26,578 nucleotides of DNA from Heterotrichella gracilis (GCA_032358255.1 JAULBX010028802.1:1-26578); one strand, 5' to 3'; positions 9,901 through 19,913 are shown, counted from the first letter of the stretch. Notes: generated by a model not told the origin, from the sequence alone. Program-made: numbers and translations.

Positions 9901-12377
9901 GACAAAAGTGGGGGTCATTGCCGGGAAACAATGGTAAGTTGGCCTGCTGCTTAAGTAAGTACTCATGCATTACCATCAGCTCAGGCGGGGGAGGTGACGC
10001 TCCTCATTGGGTATTTTGCTTGCGTTTTATTACACGTGCTTGTCGATGTGCATCACCGGGTTCATTGCTCCCTCCACCATGTTGGAGGTGTGTGCTGTAG
10101 CATGAACAATCTTGCGTGTGGTGTAGCTAGTGTAGCATAAGCAATTTTAAAGTATGTGCAGTAGGACAAGCGGTCAGAGCAGCTGATACTTGTGCGAATG
10201 CAGGATGACGAGTACCGGGACGAGGACGGGGACCTTGTGCTCTGTGACAGACAGCCAGACAGGGATACCGAAGTGCACCGTGTTTATGTCTTTGGCAGTC
10301 GCCTGCCTGGTACCTCCACTGACCAGGCCACAGTGGCACAGCGCACACAGGAAGATGCACGCGTCGACCAGGTGTGCCTTGCACTGGCTGCTCTATCAGC
10401 ATAATCCCTGCGCTGCCTTGGTTCAACATATCAACTTGAATTGAGTCAGAACCTGTAGTTGAGGCCTGTTCGGGGTTTTGACCAGGTATGAAAGCAAATA
10501 ATCACCTGAGCTTGCTGTTAGCACAACTGCACCGCATTTTTTCTTTCCCCTTCCAGCTCTTTGTCGCTTGGCGCGGGTTGGCGCACACAAAGTAGGTATG
10601 TGGTGTTCAAGTGCCAAAGCCTTACTAAAAGGCTATGCCTCACCCTGTCTAGGGGCCACAACTTGTTTATTAATGGTGGGGGGGGGGCAGGCTATCATTT
10701 ATGTGGCACCATATGATGCACTTGCAAATGGGTTAGTTGGGCAATTGGCCACTGCTTCACTTCAGGCCCCGCTTGCGCCACCCACCATGGAAGCTGATGC
10801 TATTGTTTACAAGGTCTTGGTTCTACATTCATGTTGCAGATCGCCATTGAGGTCAAGCGCAGCACATGCCAACCTGGAGATTGCTCGCTGGACGTGAAGT
10901 TTTTGCAAGACAGCTTGCGCCGGTTGATGTACATGTCAGCTTCTGCTGCTGAGATGGATCCCGGGGTGTATGGCCTCAGCACATGCGCCCCAGTGAGGCG
11001 CTTCCAGGAGGACCACTGCGTCAAGGTATGAAGCGGTACCATGCACGAACATATTCATTTCATCAGTAATCAATCCATGTCACCTTAGGCTTCCGCAGTA
11101 AATAAAGTGGTTGGGGTGCCAGTGAGGCCGGTGGGGACCACGATGGGGCTGAGAATCGATTTACTGAATTTGGGCGGATTTTTACAAGGCCCATCCAGGG
11201 TCAATTTGTGTATTATTGGGGGTGTAGCATGTCCCAGAGTGACTCTCTCAGCGCTTAGACTGCTCCCCGCCCGTTAAATACGTGTACTTCTTGTCCCACT
11301 AATTTTCTGGACACCTTAGCACCAAATCCCAAACCCAACACCCCATATCCCCAATCTCAATCCCCAGCTGAAATATAATCCCTAGCTTGCAGAATCAATT
11401 CCAGCACCATTTGCCCTTCCTCAGGGGATTGTATTTTGTTTCTGAGAGTGGTCTTGGAACTGGCTCGGCGTGCTTGGCCCATTTCAATTGCCTCCAGAGT
11501 ACGTAGGGGCCTCTAGTGTTGCTTTTCTAGACTCTTTAAAATCCGATCGATTACATGCATTCTCCAAATTTGACTGGGGGAGACCCCAAGCACGTTTGTT
11601 ATTGCGGGAGGCCACCATTTGGTATGAATATGCCAGTGCATGGTATCAAATATATGTATACAGCAGCTGCATTGGATGGGGTCCCTTCATGCTCACACCT
11701 CCCGCTCCCAACTTCTTCCTGGGCGGCGCATTTGAACTGATAGTGTAATTTTTATGCGTGACTTACAGGTGGATGGAGACTCAAATGCTAAAGGGCTCCC
11801 TTTTGATGGCCCCGTGGTGGGGCCTGCCACATGGAAAGCGTTGCATGCTGCGCTGGATGTATGGGGCATACAAGCAGCCATTGGCCACCTGATCCACACC
11901 AAGAGCATCCAAAGGGGGACCATCATGGATGTGCTGCGGACAAGGATGCCAAGGATGGAGATAAGTGACAGCGATCCATTCACCATTGACGACTTGGACA
12001 ATGCGTATTCTCACATGCGCATGAGCAGCACCAATCGGGCAAAGATGCCTGTCACGCCACGTGTCATGCCCGGTATGATGCAGGCCTCAACGTATGAAGG
12101 TCTGTTGTGCTTTGAGGCTTCACTGTGGCAGTTGTTCCCCACAGGGGCCGACCAGCAGCGGTTCATCCAAGCTGCAAATTCCACATGGCAGACATACTAC
12201 ACGCCAGAGTCGATAGTTGCTGCAGGCTCAATGACATTCACCTCCATTGTCAAGGAAATCACAGATGCCATTGCCAGCGTGGAAGGGCTGGCGCACTCTC
12301 CAAACCGTGTGCCAGGGGCAGATGAGATGCAGTGCTTGAAGTTTCTCATGTGCGCGTGTAAGGCAGCAACTGCATGA
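6586..12377 (+). CDS. Large orphan multi-exon gene with two Cys/His finger-like modules, poly-glycine and acidic exons
   Basis: Located exons: 6586-6912, 7121-7501, 7950-8207, 8876-8968, 9459-9509, 9778-9933, 10204-10371, 10691-10813, 10840-11025 and 11769-12377. All are multiples of three with phase-0 GT-AG borders, and together give about 780 codons in one open frame. The ATG at 6586 follows a good start context (agcATGGct). The order of features is: finger-like module 1 (exon 1), module 2 (exon 2), 32 glycines (exon 3), short linkers, a Glu/Asp-rich exon, 'DDEYRDEDGDLVLCDRQPDR', 'EADAIVYK|IAIEVKRSTCQPGDC', and a 202-residue terminal domain. I do not recognise the protein as a whole. Finger-like modules plus acidic and glycine-rich linkers would suit a nuclear or nucleic-acid-binding protein, but transposon ancestry is equally possible. 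One more exon is likely between 8208 and 8875, where the frame stays open around 'GLLGQQLLTAVANP', but I could not fit its phase. Confidence 0.72.
7121..7501 (+). CDS. Exon 2 of orphan gene: finger-like module 2 and embedded palindrome
   Basis: The 127-codon exon has an acceptor 'gcgcctctag' and donor 'TTGCAG|gtgcgc'. It reads '...NYASPAEWSHAWWPLVEIDG', then a cysteine module 'RYICFCVACGLCTGRARSLL' followed by 'RAHEGHRC', that is C-x2-C-x13-H-x2-H-x-C, which parallels module 1. The codons for 'LVAINTLNFEGIYGN' coincide with a perfect 21-bp inverted repeat. The competing ORF in another frame here stops early and lacks these motifs. Confidence 0.7.
7262..7305. repeat. Perfect 21-bp inverted repeat with a 2-base loop inside a coding exon
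   Basis: The left arm 'tgttgccataaataccctc' plus 'aa' is the exact reverse complement of the right arm 'ttgagggtatttatggcaac' plus 'a', separated by 'ct'. In single-stranded DNA or RNA it can form an uninterrupted 21-bp stem. Confidence 0.97.
7950..8207 (+). CDS. Exon 3 of orphan gene: 32-glycine run
   Basis: The exon starts after 'ggggtgcag' and ends at 'GTCCAGCAG|gtgcgc', 86 codons, phase 0 at both ends. Codons at 7962-8057 encode 32 consecutive glycines using GGC, GGT and GGA, followed by 'AGGDGVPSGSDHSAQDPSTR' and a Ser/Thr/Pro/Gln-rich tail. A glycine run of this kind is normally a disordered, flexible linker. Confidence 0.7.
7962..8057. repeat. (GGN)32 codon repeat
   Basis: Ninety-six bases made only of GGC, GGT and GGA codons. 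Several third-position states are mixed, so it is not a pure microsatellite, which suggests that the peptide tract is old or selected. Confidence 0.9.
9778..9933 (+). CDS. Acidic exon of orphan gene
   Basis: The 52-codon exon lies between 'gtgaatgtag' and 'GAAACAATG|gtaagt', phase 0 at both ends. After 'EDLAEGGYSEW' it is almost entirely Glu/Asp for about 25 residues, then 'VMADDDDAVTDKSGGHCRET'. The acidic tract is typical of nuclear or chromatin-associated proteins, but this alone does not assign a role. Confidence 0.68.
11769..12377 (+). CDS. Terminal exon of orphan gene: 202-residue unrecognised domain
   Basis: The exon follows a clean acceptor (tgacttacag) and runs to TGA. It looks globular, with 'GLPFDGPVVGPATWKALHAA' near the start and 'GLLCFEASLWQLFPTGADQQ' and 'STWQTYYTPESIVAAGSMTF' later, ending '...LKFLMCACKAATA'. 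Its composition and hydrophobic periodicity are those of a folded domain. I do not recognise the family. Confidence 0.72.
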   Translation: MDGDSNAKGLPFDGPVVGPATWKALHAALDVWGIQAAIGHLIHTKSIQRGTIMDVLRTRMPRMEISDSDPFTIDDLDNAYSHMRMSSTNRAKMPVTPRVMPGMMQASTYEGLLCFEASLWQLFPTGADQQRFIQAANSTWQTYYTPESIVAAGSMTFTSIVKEITDAIASVEGLAHSPNRVPGADEMQCLKFLMCACKAATA

Positions 12378-13849
12378 GCTGGAGCGTAAATTTTCCTTTG
12401 CAGCAGTAAGTTGTGGTTCAGGGGAATTGGCGCAGCAATACAGCCATGGCACATATTGTTTTGGCAAAAATGCGACGCAATGTGGCGCAGGTACAAAAGA
12501 CACAATATATATTTTTCTAAGATGTGTATGACATCAAAGGTGCATCATAGTACCCGTTGGCCCCGTAGCTACAATGAGAGTTCCCATTAGTTATTTTTGT
12601 ATGTTATATGTATCGTGTCCCCCTTGGCGCTCTATTCTTTCGCAAGCACTTTTGTGCCGGAAAAATTGTTAGTACAATGTGTTTTTTATTCTGCCAGAAA
12701 GAGGCCACTTTTATTAGTCCGCTCATCAGGCAAAGACTGTCTTGGTGCAACAGTTTCAAGTCACTGTCACCCCACAGGAGCCGACAGGCATACAGCGTAT
12801 GCCCACACAGTCGCAAAAATTGCGCGCCTCGTGGATAGCTGATATACAAGTGTAATGCTGGTAGTGGCAAGGACTCACTTAGTCACAGCTGCTATGGGAG
12901 GGCCCATGGGAGCATAACATGCCATGACGCAGGACACCAATATATGTAGCAGTTCTCATGTTACAAGCAAGGCTGGGCCAACAGCCACATAGAAAGAAAG
13001 AAAGAAACAAAACGCCCCCACACACGGTAGCACACCACAACCGGCAATGTTGAAAAACACAGACAGCCCGGGCAGCAACCAGTGGAACATCACAAATCAA
13101 AGGGCCAACAACAATCAACAATCACGCCGCACTTCCCCATATTCCAAATTGGGCAGCACTTGGTTACAAACAGGCAGCATTTCCCCAGGAAAAAGGGGTT
13201 GACACATCAACACGCATGAACGCACATACAAAACAGGGCGGAAGTGAAAAGGCCAGCACGTCTTGGGCTTCCACGGGCTATGTATAGTGTCAAAATGGCT
13301 TGACCGTCTATCCAGCTGAAACCTTCCCTAGAGCCTAGCGCAACGGTTGCGCATGCACGTGCTATGGAGCTGCCAACAGTATAAAGCACATGCAGTGTAG
13401 GTTCACCCAAGGTGCCAACTGTCCATGAAACAGCCTAGAAGGTTCTAATCAAAATCAACACGTGTCAAAATGCCGAAGGCATTCAAAAGTAAATAGTATT
13501 CACAAAATATTCAAGCAATATTCACAAACAATCAATTATTGTTCATAATCTAAGTCAGCAGCTGTCATTGCGCCCAGAATAAACAGGCTGACATGCAACA
13601 TGTCAATAATGATTGAAATGAGTCTTGACCAAGGTAGCGATCAGTTTGTGCAGCAGCTGCTGATTAATGTAGCTTGACACAAGCTATTCATGACACACGC
13701 TGTACTGTCTTAGCTGTCACCGGGACTGGGTCCCACCTTCCCCTCCGGGCACCGAAGCACCTGCGAGGTAGCCCGCAAAAATATAGAGAAAAACAACAAT
13801 TAAGTGGAAAAAGTAGGCTCCTAGTACCTAATTTTCCTCAAAAAACAGC
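12378..13849. other. Non-coding region between orphan gene and LINE
   Basis: No gene seen on either strand. The stretch is A/C-rich on the plus strand and includes a GAAA run ('agaaagaaagaaagaaac', about 12990) and repeated 'gggcagcac'/'aggcagcat' phrases near 13150-13180. The section 13557-13620 weakly resembles 18500-18570, so part of this stretch may be old transposon sequence. Confidence 0.5.
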
Positions 13850-13858
13850 AAACCTAAC

Positions 13859-15651
13859 ATCCTCCGGTGCTTAATGGACAAGGCTTGCAGTAAGGGTGAG
13901 AAATTGTATGCGTGTTTTGTTGACTCTAAAAAGGCATTTGACACTGTCTCTAGGGCGCAGCTTTGGAAACACCTCCACCAGCTAGGTATCAGAGGCACTT
14001 TTCTGAGCGCGCTCATAAGCATGTACAGGAATGTGCAGGCATGTGTGCAGACACCTACAGAGGGCCTTACGCCCTTGTTCCATTGTTCATTAGGGGTCAA
14101 GCAAGGTTGCCCGTTGTCACCCACTCTCTTTGGATTATACGTTGACCTGTTGGAATCAGTACTTGTACGCAACTCTCACATGGCACACGCCCCAGAGCTG
14201 GATGGAATGCAAATCACTTGCCTTCTGTATGCAGATGACCTTGTCATCCTCTCACGCGCCCCCATTGGACTGCCATCATTGCTTGACATGCTCCATGCCT
14301 TTTGTGACAGGCAAGGTTTAACAGTGAGTTTGAAAAAGACACAGGTGGTGGTTTTCAATGATTGCAGTCATCTAGCAACTTACATGGCTAGTGAACAGTT
14401 TCAGTACATGGGCACCCAGCTAGATAAAGTAGAACAGTACTGCTATTTAGGAATTATTTTCCATAGGAAAGCTGGTTTTCAAGCCGCCGTAGAAGCGTGA
14501 GCAGCGGCTGCTAGAAAAGCCATGTTTGGTATGATGCGCAGATGTGCAATGATGGGGATAACGAACAGTAAATCAAAATGTCAGTTGTTCGATACGTTGG
14601 TTTTACCAGTGCTTTCCTATGGCTGTGAAGTATGGGGAACGCAGTACATGCAATCAGGGTGTGAGGTACTTGAAAAAGTGCACAAGTTGTTTTTGCGCAA
14701 ATTATTAGGGGTCAGGAATTCAACCGCAAAGTTTATGATGTACAGTGAAGTGGGTAGGCTACCATTGCAGTTTGTGTGGCAGAAGCATATTTTGAAATTT
14801 TACAACCAACGGTGGAGTTCAAAGAAACAGGCAGTACTAGGTTATAAATGTCAGCATATCAATGAGTGAGCGGTCAGCGCGCAGTGAAGCACTCATGGAC
14901 AGCGCAGCTACATCAGTGGATTGCTATGAATGGAGCTGAGGATCCGGCGCCAGGGGATGGAGTGACTCAGGCAGGGAACCACAGGCAGGGCGGCTACGGC
15001 TCCACGGCCTGGCCCACCGAAACTCAATTAGAGCACGCGCACCCCCAGGCACATGGCCACACACCCCTCGCGGGGGAATTGGTTGATGCCAGCGCGGTAG
15101 CAAGCCAGCCTTGTGGCGTACCTGTCCTGACACCCAGCCCGGAAGCGCTAGAGATCGAGGAGCTAATGGACACAGCGAAGCTGGCATACTGGAGGTCAAA
15201 CACAGTCAATGCGAGTAGGAAAACTATGCAATATGTTAGCATACACGGTGGTGATTGGGGATCGATGGCAGAATATTTGACTTGGGACTTGTGCAAAAGC
15301 CATAGGGTTGAGTTAGCTAGGTTTAGAATGGGTGCCCATGATCATGAGGTTGAAACTGGTAGATGGAGACGCGTTGATTATGAACATAGGTTGTGCAAAT
15401 ATTGTGAAACGATTGGACAACATCATGTTGAAGATGAACACCATTTCATTTTTGAATGTCCACTGTACCACGACATCAGAGAAACATTTCATAGTTGTTA
15501 TGATGATATTCCCAGAAACCTGTTTAGCTTTTTCGGTAGTAAATGTGGGGCTAATATGGCTCCTTTCATTCACAGTTTATTTAGTAAGCGGGGTGACTTT
15601 TTCAAGCACCCCCAAAAGTCTTGTGAGCCCGGGTTGGCTCCCTGGATTTGA
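13859..15651 (+). pseudogene. LINE reverse transcriptase with terminal zinc-binding motif, frame-broken
   Basis: Visible RT motifs are block A 'FVDSKKAFDTV', block B 'GVKQGCPLSPTLFGLYVD', block C 'LLYADDLVIL' and block D 'KKTQVVVFND', then 'YLGIIFHRKAGFQAA', which marks the thumb boundary. The carboxy-terminal part has 'CKYCETIGQHHVEDEHHFIF' followed by 'EC', the zf-RVT-type C-x2-C...H-x4-C motif. The frame is broken twice: an in-frame TGA at 14498-14500, after which the same frame continues through 'AAAARKAMFGMMRRC', and a shift near 14866 to the frame that encodes '...WTAQLHQWIAMNG' and the zinc motif. The copy is therefore inactive as it stands. Confidence 0.88.
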
Positions 15652-15654
15652 CTG

Positions 15655-15695
15655 TCAAATAAATCTTAAATATAAATAAATAAATAAATAATAAC
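15655..15695. repeat. A/T-rich LINE tail with AAAT/TAAA units
   Basis: The run 'aaataaataaataaataat' and its flanks directly follow the RT reading frame and form the expected 3' tail of an L1-like insertion. Confidence 0.75.
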
Positions 15696-15983
15696 ATAAA
15701 ATTTGCAAATGCCAAGGAAATTTATGGCATACAAGACCAACATTGTTAGGCAGCAGAGACACACGCAGCGCACGCCAACAATGATACATTTTCTTAACAA
15801 TATTTATTGCCTTGCGGGGGTGGATGACCTCCCCCCAGACTCCTGGTTGGGCAGAGCTTCTTCGCCACAACATGCGTGATCGCCAACTGCCACAGGTCCA
15901 TTGGCTGTATATGCATGTCATTTGCCTTGATCCTCCTATGCTCTCCATATGATTTCCAGAGTCAACGCCATTAACAGGTAACC

Positions 15984-17528
15984 CTATTCCCTAGGAGGTG
16001 GGGTATCCTGCGCATCCACAGTTGCAGAAGGTCCTAGACATTCACAACTGCAGGAAATAGGTGGTGGGAATATTGCTAGGGTGTGTGCGGAAGCAGTGCG
16101 CGGTTGGTGGATTGGGTATGAGGATGCACCCATATTCTGCAACTCTCTGATCCCATGGTTGGCCAGTTGAAACACCCGGTCTCGCTCTGGCGGTGGCCGA
16201 TCATTTGCCCTGAGCTTGGGAATGCCTTGCAATGCAAAGGCTCCAGAGTTTTCCCAGTTCAATCGTTCCGCATCAAACACCTGCAATTCATTCCAGATTT
16301 TCCTATACCGTGCCTGGGAATCGTTGTCAGCCATTGCGATTTGTTCCATCAGGGTCTGCATTGAATGTACAGAAGACGCACCACCCTTATCAACAAGTGC
16401 ATTGCAGTCAACAGGCAGCGCATCAATGATATTACCCTCACTGACAGGTGTCAATTTAGTGATGTCAGTAGGGTATGATGGGATGGCATAGTTGATGCAA
16501 GCTGTGGCACTGGCTCAGATATCATATCACTAGTCAGCGGGGATGACTGATCAACCCTTTCCATCAAGGCAACGGAATCACAAGTGGGAGAAATTCAACA
16601 GATGGCTGTGTATCATCCACAGGCCAAGCCTTCTGTGGTGACTGGTCAGCCACATGAACTTCCATTTTAGGCAACAAATGTCCTTCCTGCCGCCTGCCTG
16701 GAACTCCCTTCAAGGGCAATTGAGGCCCGATCACACAACCCTAGAGGGGTCGACAGCATTTGAGAAGCAGCGGGTGGACAAGGTTCCTCAGTCAGCCTGC
16801 GAGACTGTTTGGATATATCTCGGTCTCCCTGCAACTCTGCCACCTGATTGTCAACACAATCTGATGGTGCAGCTGCTGGTGGGGTGGTCGCGCACGATGT
16901 GCAGCAAGGGAGTCATGCGCATCCATGGAATCACAAATGTTCCCACTGTATGGTTGAGGGGTAATCTGTTGCTGCAGCGGGGCTCTTGCACCAACTGGAA
17001 CACACCTGGGCACTCGCGGTTGCTCTGAGAGAGCATCAACCACTGGTGGAGGCGGCGGATGGTGTGAGCGGGGTACAGCAGGAGGCACTAGCCTAGAATC
17101 ATAGTGATCCTGGCTGGTGGGATAGGGATAGCGTTGGGCAGGCGCAATACGCATGCCGCATTTTCCAATCCTGCTAGTTTCCTGTCACGCTGAGTACAAG
17201 CATTCAGATTATAAAACCCCTGATGCGGATCAGAGCATGCATAGACATGGCCATACCTCTGTTCAGCATCAGACATGGGAGTGACAAGGTAGTGGACTTG
17301 GTGACCCCCCCTGTTTCCACCCTGTCCTTCACATTCAGGATTGACATTTGGCATTGGCGTGCGCACATGCGCAGTGCAGCCCAGTGCTTTATGGCCAGCC
17401 TGACCACAGTTATAGCACATGAGAGGCAAACTGGTTATCATGTCTATGGCATCAAGTTCCAGGCACAAAACAAAGTGTTCCTGTCAACTCTGCATTTTGA
17501 ATGTCTAAAAGCAGCTAACAGTGAGTAG
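15984..17528 (-). pseudogene. Gag-like retroelement remnant with a CCHC zinc knuckle
   Basis: Read on the minus strand. The piece 17468-17088 has an intact knuckle 'CYNCGQAGHKALGC' (C-x2-C-x4-H-x4-C, at 17417-17376) followed by a Gly/Asn-rich stretch. Downstream, protein-like segments continue in changing frames: a Pro/Gln-rich one to about 16792, short ones around 16720-16450, and 'QARYRKIWNELQVFDAERLN' within 16454-15984, ending at a stop in 'DTPPPRE'. The constant frame changes suggest a decayed coding sequence rather than introns, because I see no consistent splice sites. Zinc knuckles are typical of Gag or LINE ORF1 nucleic-acid-binding proteins. No reverse transcriptase lies on this strand. 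Confidence 0.55.
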
Positions 17529-17663
17529 CCACCATCTATGTTCAAACCAAATGAGTAATCAAAAGGTCCAAAGCTATCGGTAATGTATTCAAGTTAATGC
17601 CTGTGGAGTTCCCCCAACTGGTGGCTGCTTCTGTTACACCCCCACTGGCTGTGCAACAGACAG

Positions 17664-18029
17664 CTAGTTTAGCTGTGCTATTGCTTCCTTCAACATGCTC
17701 GCTGCTGCTGCTGCTGCGGCCCGAGTGCAGCTTAGGATATCATCTATGATGGGGCATGTCTGCTGCTTAGTGCCTGGGTCTTTGGCCATGTGGCCCTCCT
17801 GCCCACACCTTCAGCACTGGCCACGGTTTTTGAATTCCTTTCTGGTGGCATCTGGGATGTAGAACCCCTTCTTGTTGTCCCTCAGCTGCTGGGGCCGGCT
17901 TGCGCCTGCGCCATTGGGGCCTGCGCCGCTGGGGCGGTTCTGCTTCCTGGCATTGCCTTGGGCTGGGGCACGCCTGGCATTGCCATTAAGGCTGCATGCT
18001 GACCAAGAGGGCGAGGCACCAAGATGCAC
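17664..18029 (-). pseudogene. Gag carboxy-terminal fragment with a knuckle interrupted by TGA
   Basis: On the minus strand a Gln/Asn/Ala/Gly-rich region leads to 'DNKKGFYIPDATRKEFKNRG', then Q-C-TGA-R-C-G-Q-E-G-H-M-A-K-D-P, and on to a stop at 17666-17664. The pattern fits the family motif C-x2-C-x4-H-x4-C. The second knuckle position, usually aromatic, is a TGA, and the last cysteine is proline. A short tail with an alanine run follows. It lies just upstream, in the minus-strand sense, of the other knuckle region, so both may come from one Gag-bearing element or from two nested ones. Confidence 0.6.
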
Positions 18030-19913
18030 CTTCTACGATGCGCACTCCCTCTTATCCTGCACCTACTAGGCTGCCGAGCGTATGACGGTGCAAGTGCACC
18101 ACAACTAGACAACTTAGAACTTGCAGAGTATATAAGCTCGGCCGTAACAGAGATCGGCAACAGACCACAACCTTCAAGTTCATTCCAAACTGCTGGTAAA
18201 GTAGACAACCCGTTACATCTCACCACCCGCACCGGCAGCATGAACAGCTATTTATACTGCTTGCGGCAGCCTAAACACCGAAATTTAGACGCTGCACATC
18301 TAGCAACATAGAAACTGCATGGCAGCGCTACTGCAACTTTTACTCAAATCCAATGGGACACAGCTTTTTAATGCTAAACCGTCGACTGTCATTGACAACC
18401 CTAAACCCTAAACTTACAACAATCACAAAGTAATTCACATATAATCACACACATAATTGCCTCTATAATCACAAATATGTCATACGCAGCATAATTCGAC
18501 AGCCATCACGCCCAGGATTAGCATGTTGACTTCATTATTACTTGGTCAATTAACTGTCATTACATGGCATGGACATCATAATAATATCATGAGGTCAGGC
18601 ATGGGCAGTCTGCACAGTCAAGTAATGCAGCGTTGACATGAACTGTACTCGTCAACACACAGTACTGTGGCAAAATTCTACAGTGATACCAATATTGCAA
18701 GAGGAACAACAAGATGTCACGGTAATTACTTACGCCGACTCAGGAGGTTCGCCTATGTGCCAAGTATTGCCCGTATGTAGGGTTTGCTAGGGTTTGGTGG
18801 ACATCGCTGATATTCTGGTGATTTATGCTGATATTATCCACCTTTCCGGTGACTGACAAGATATATGTTTGTTTGATGCAACGCAGCGACCATTGTTCGT
18901 GTCGCTTGCGTGGTGGTAGGTCCCACCATGAGCAGGATCAAAGGCATAACCTAGGCATGGTATTGCCAAGAGCCTGTAAGCTTGGTTTGATGTGTGCTGT
19001 GATTGTAGTGAGACATGGGTACTTGATGAGACACTGTAACTACAGCCTGTTAGTAACACTCATTCCTTGTTGAAGTGACACGAAGATCCGCAGTTGTGCA
19101 GACCTCTGCTGGCATAAAGACCCTATCTTTGTCATGCCAAATGAGGTGACATCTGCCACATGAAGTGACTAGCGTACACTTGTGGAAAGGCAACGAACAC
19201 CCATGCCGGACAGAGCCAGAACATCCAGATCTGCATGATCACCAGAGAGCAGTTTCCATGGCAATTTCGTGGGTCTCAACGTGGTGTGCTTCACCAAAGC
19301 ATTGCGTTGCAATTACCTGCCATGGTTTTGGACTACACCATTCAACTTTTCCGTCGCAGAGCGATCGCTGTTACGGGGTAGATAACGCCATGTGTGTGTT
19401 GTATGCCTGGCTGCCACTGGTGTTGGTGGGTGTTGCGCTACTTCTTTCTGCTATTGCTCGATATTGCTTCAATTAGTCCGTGCCCAGTCTGAAAGGTAGT
19501 TTTTATGAATACCCTAGCCAAGGGTTAAGAAGTTGTCCAGCATTTCCCCTCCTAGCTGTGGCTTTCTCTATAGTCCCCCTGAGGGTTATCCTGGAACCTG
19601 TTGCGGAGGTACAAACCAAACCCACCGTAGACGTTGGTGGCTAGTTGTACATGACCTGCAGTTTATTACCCCTCAGGAGGAGTTGCGGTTGCGGGGGGTG
19701 CGTTGTCACCATATTCGTGTGCCTGCAAGCGTTTGTGGCAGTGAAGCCAATAGCAACCTGGGGGGGTGTGGGTGCAGCTGGTGCAGTGCAGTGCGTTTTA
19801 CCTTGTTCTAGAAACGACCTATCTAGATAGCTAGGCTACTTCTATAGAGGCTTCTTGCTTGGTTCTTCTCTTCTTAATCGTCTACCTTTATTGGCCATGT
19901 GGAAACAGTAGGT
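18030..19913. other. Region with no confident gene
   Basis: A 95-codon plus-strand ORF (18024-18311) begins with a signal-peptide-like 'MHLLRCALPLILHLLGCRA', but it is antisense to the Gag remnant and has no neighbours that support it. Short ORFs at 19165-19476 and 19533-19811 lack family features. The stretch carries CCCTAAA motifs (about 18397-18412), 'tagggtttgctagggtttgg' (about 18777-18797) and a 12-bp palindrome 'ctatctagatag' near 19817. It may include the promoter of the gene starting at 19914. Confidence 0.5.
18397..18412. repeat. Two tandem CCCTAAA telomere-type units
   Basis: The string 'accctaaaccctaaac' holds two plant-type telomere units. Reverse-orientation GGGTTT motifs occur at about 18779 and 18789. 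They are interstitial and too few to mark a chromosome end. Confidence 0.6.

Larger units (their letters stand above)
13850..15704 (+). mobile_element. 5'-truncated L1-like LINE (non-LTR retrotransposon)
   Basis: The element begins inside the reverse transcriptase ('NILRCLMDKACSKGEKLYAC'), so the endonuclease and ORF1 parts are missing, as in most LINE insertions. It ends with an A/T-rich tail of AAAT/TAAA units at about 15656-15695. I could not define target-site duplications by eye, so both ends are approximate. Confidence 0.85.

Noticed and set aside
12597..12870. Overlapping ORFs on both strands around 12.6-12.9 kb
   Set aside because: No motif, no splice structure, and both strands are open to a similar extent, as expected by chance.
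14498..14500. Possibility that TGA encodes tryptophan in this genome
   Set aside because: TGA serves as the terminal stop of the 6.6-12.4 kb gene and as the candidate stop of the 19.9-25.0 kb gene, and only transposon remnants carry internal TGA, so mutation is the simpler explanation.
16654..17028. Plus-strand ORFs across the Gag region
   Set aside because: They lack motifs and lie antisense to segments with a zinc knuckle and Gag-like composition.
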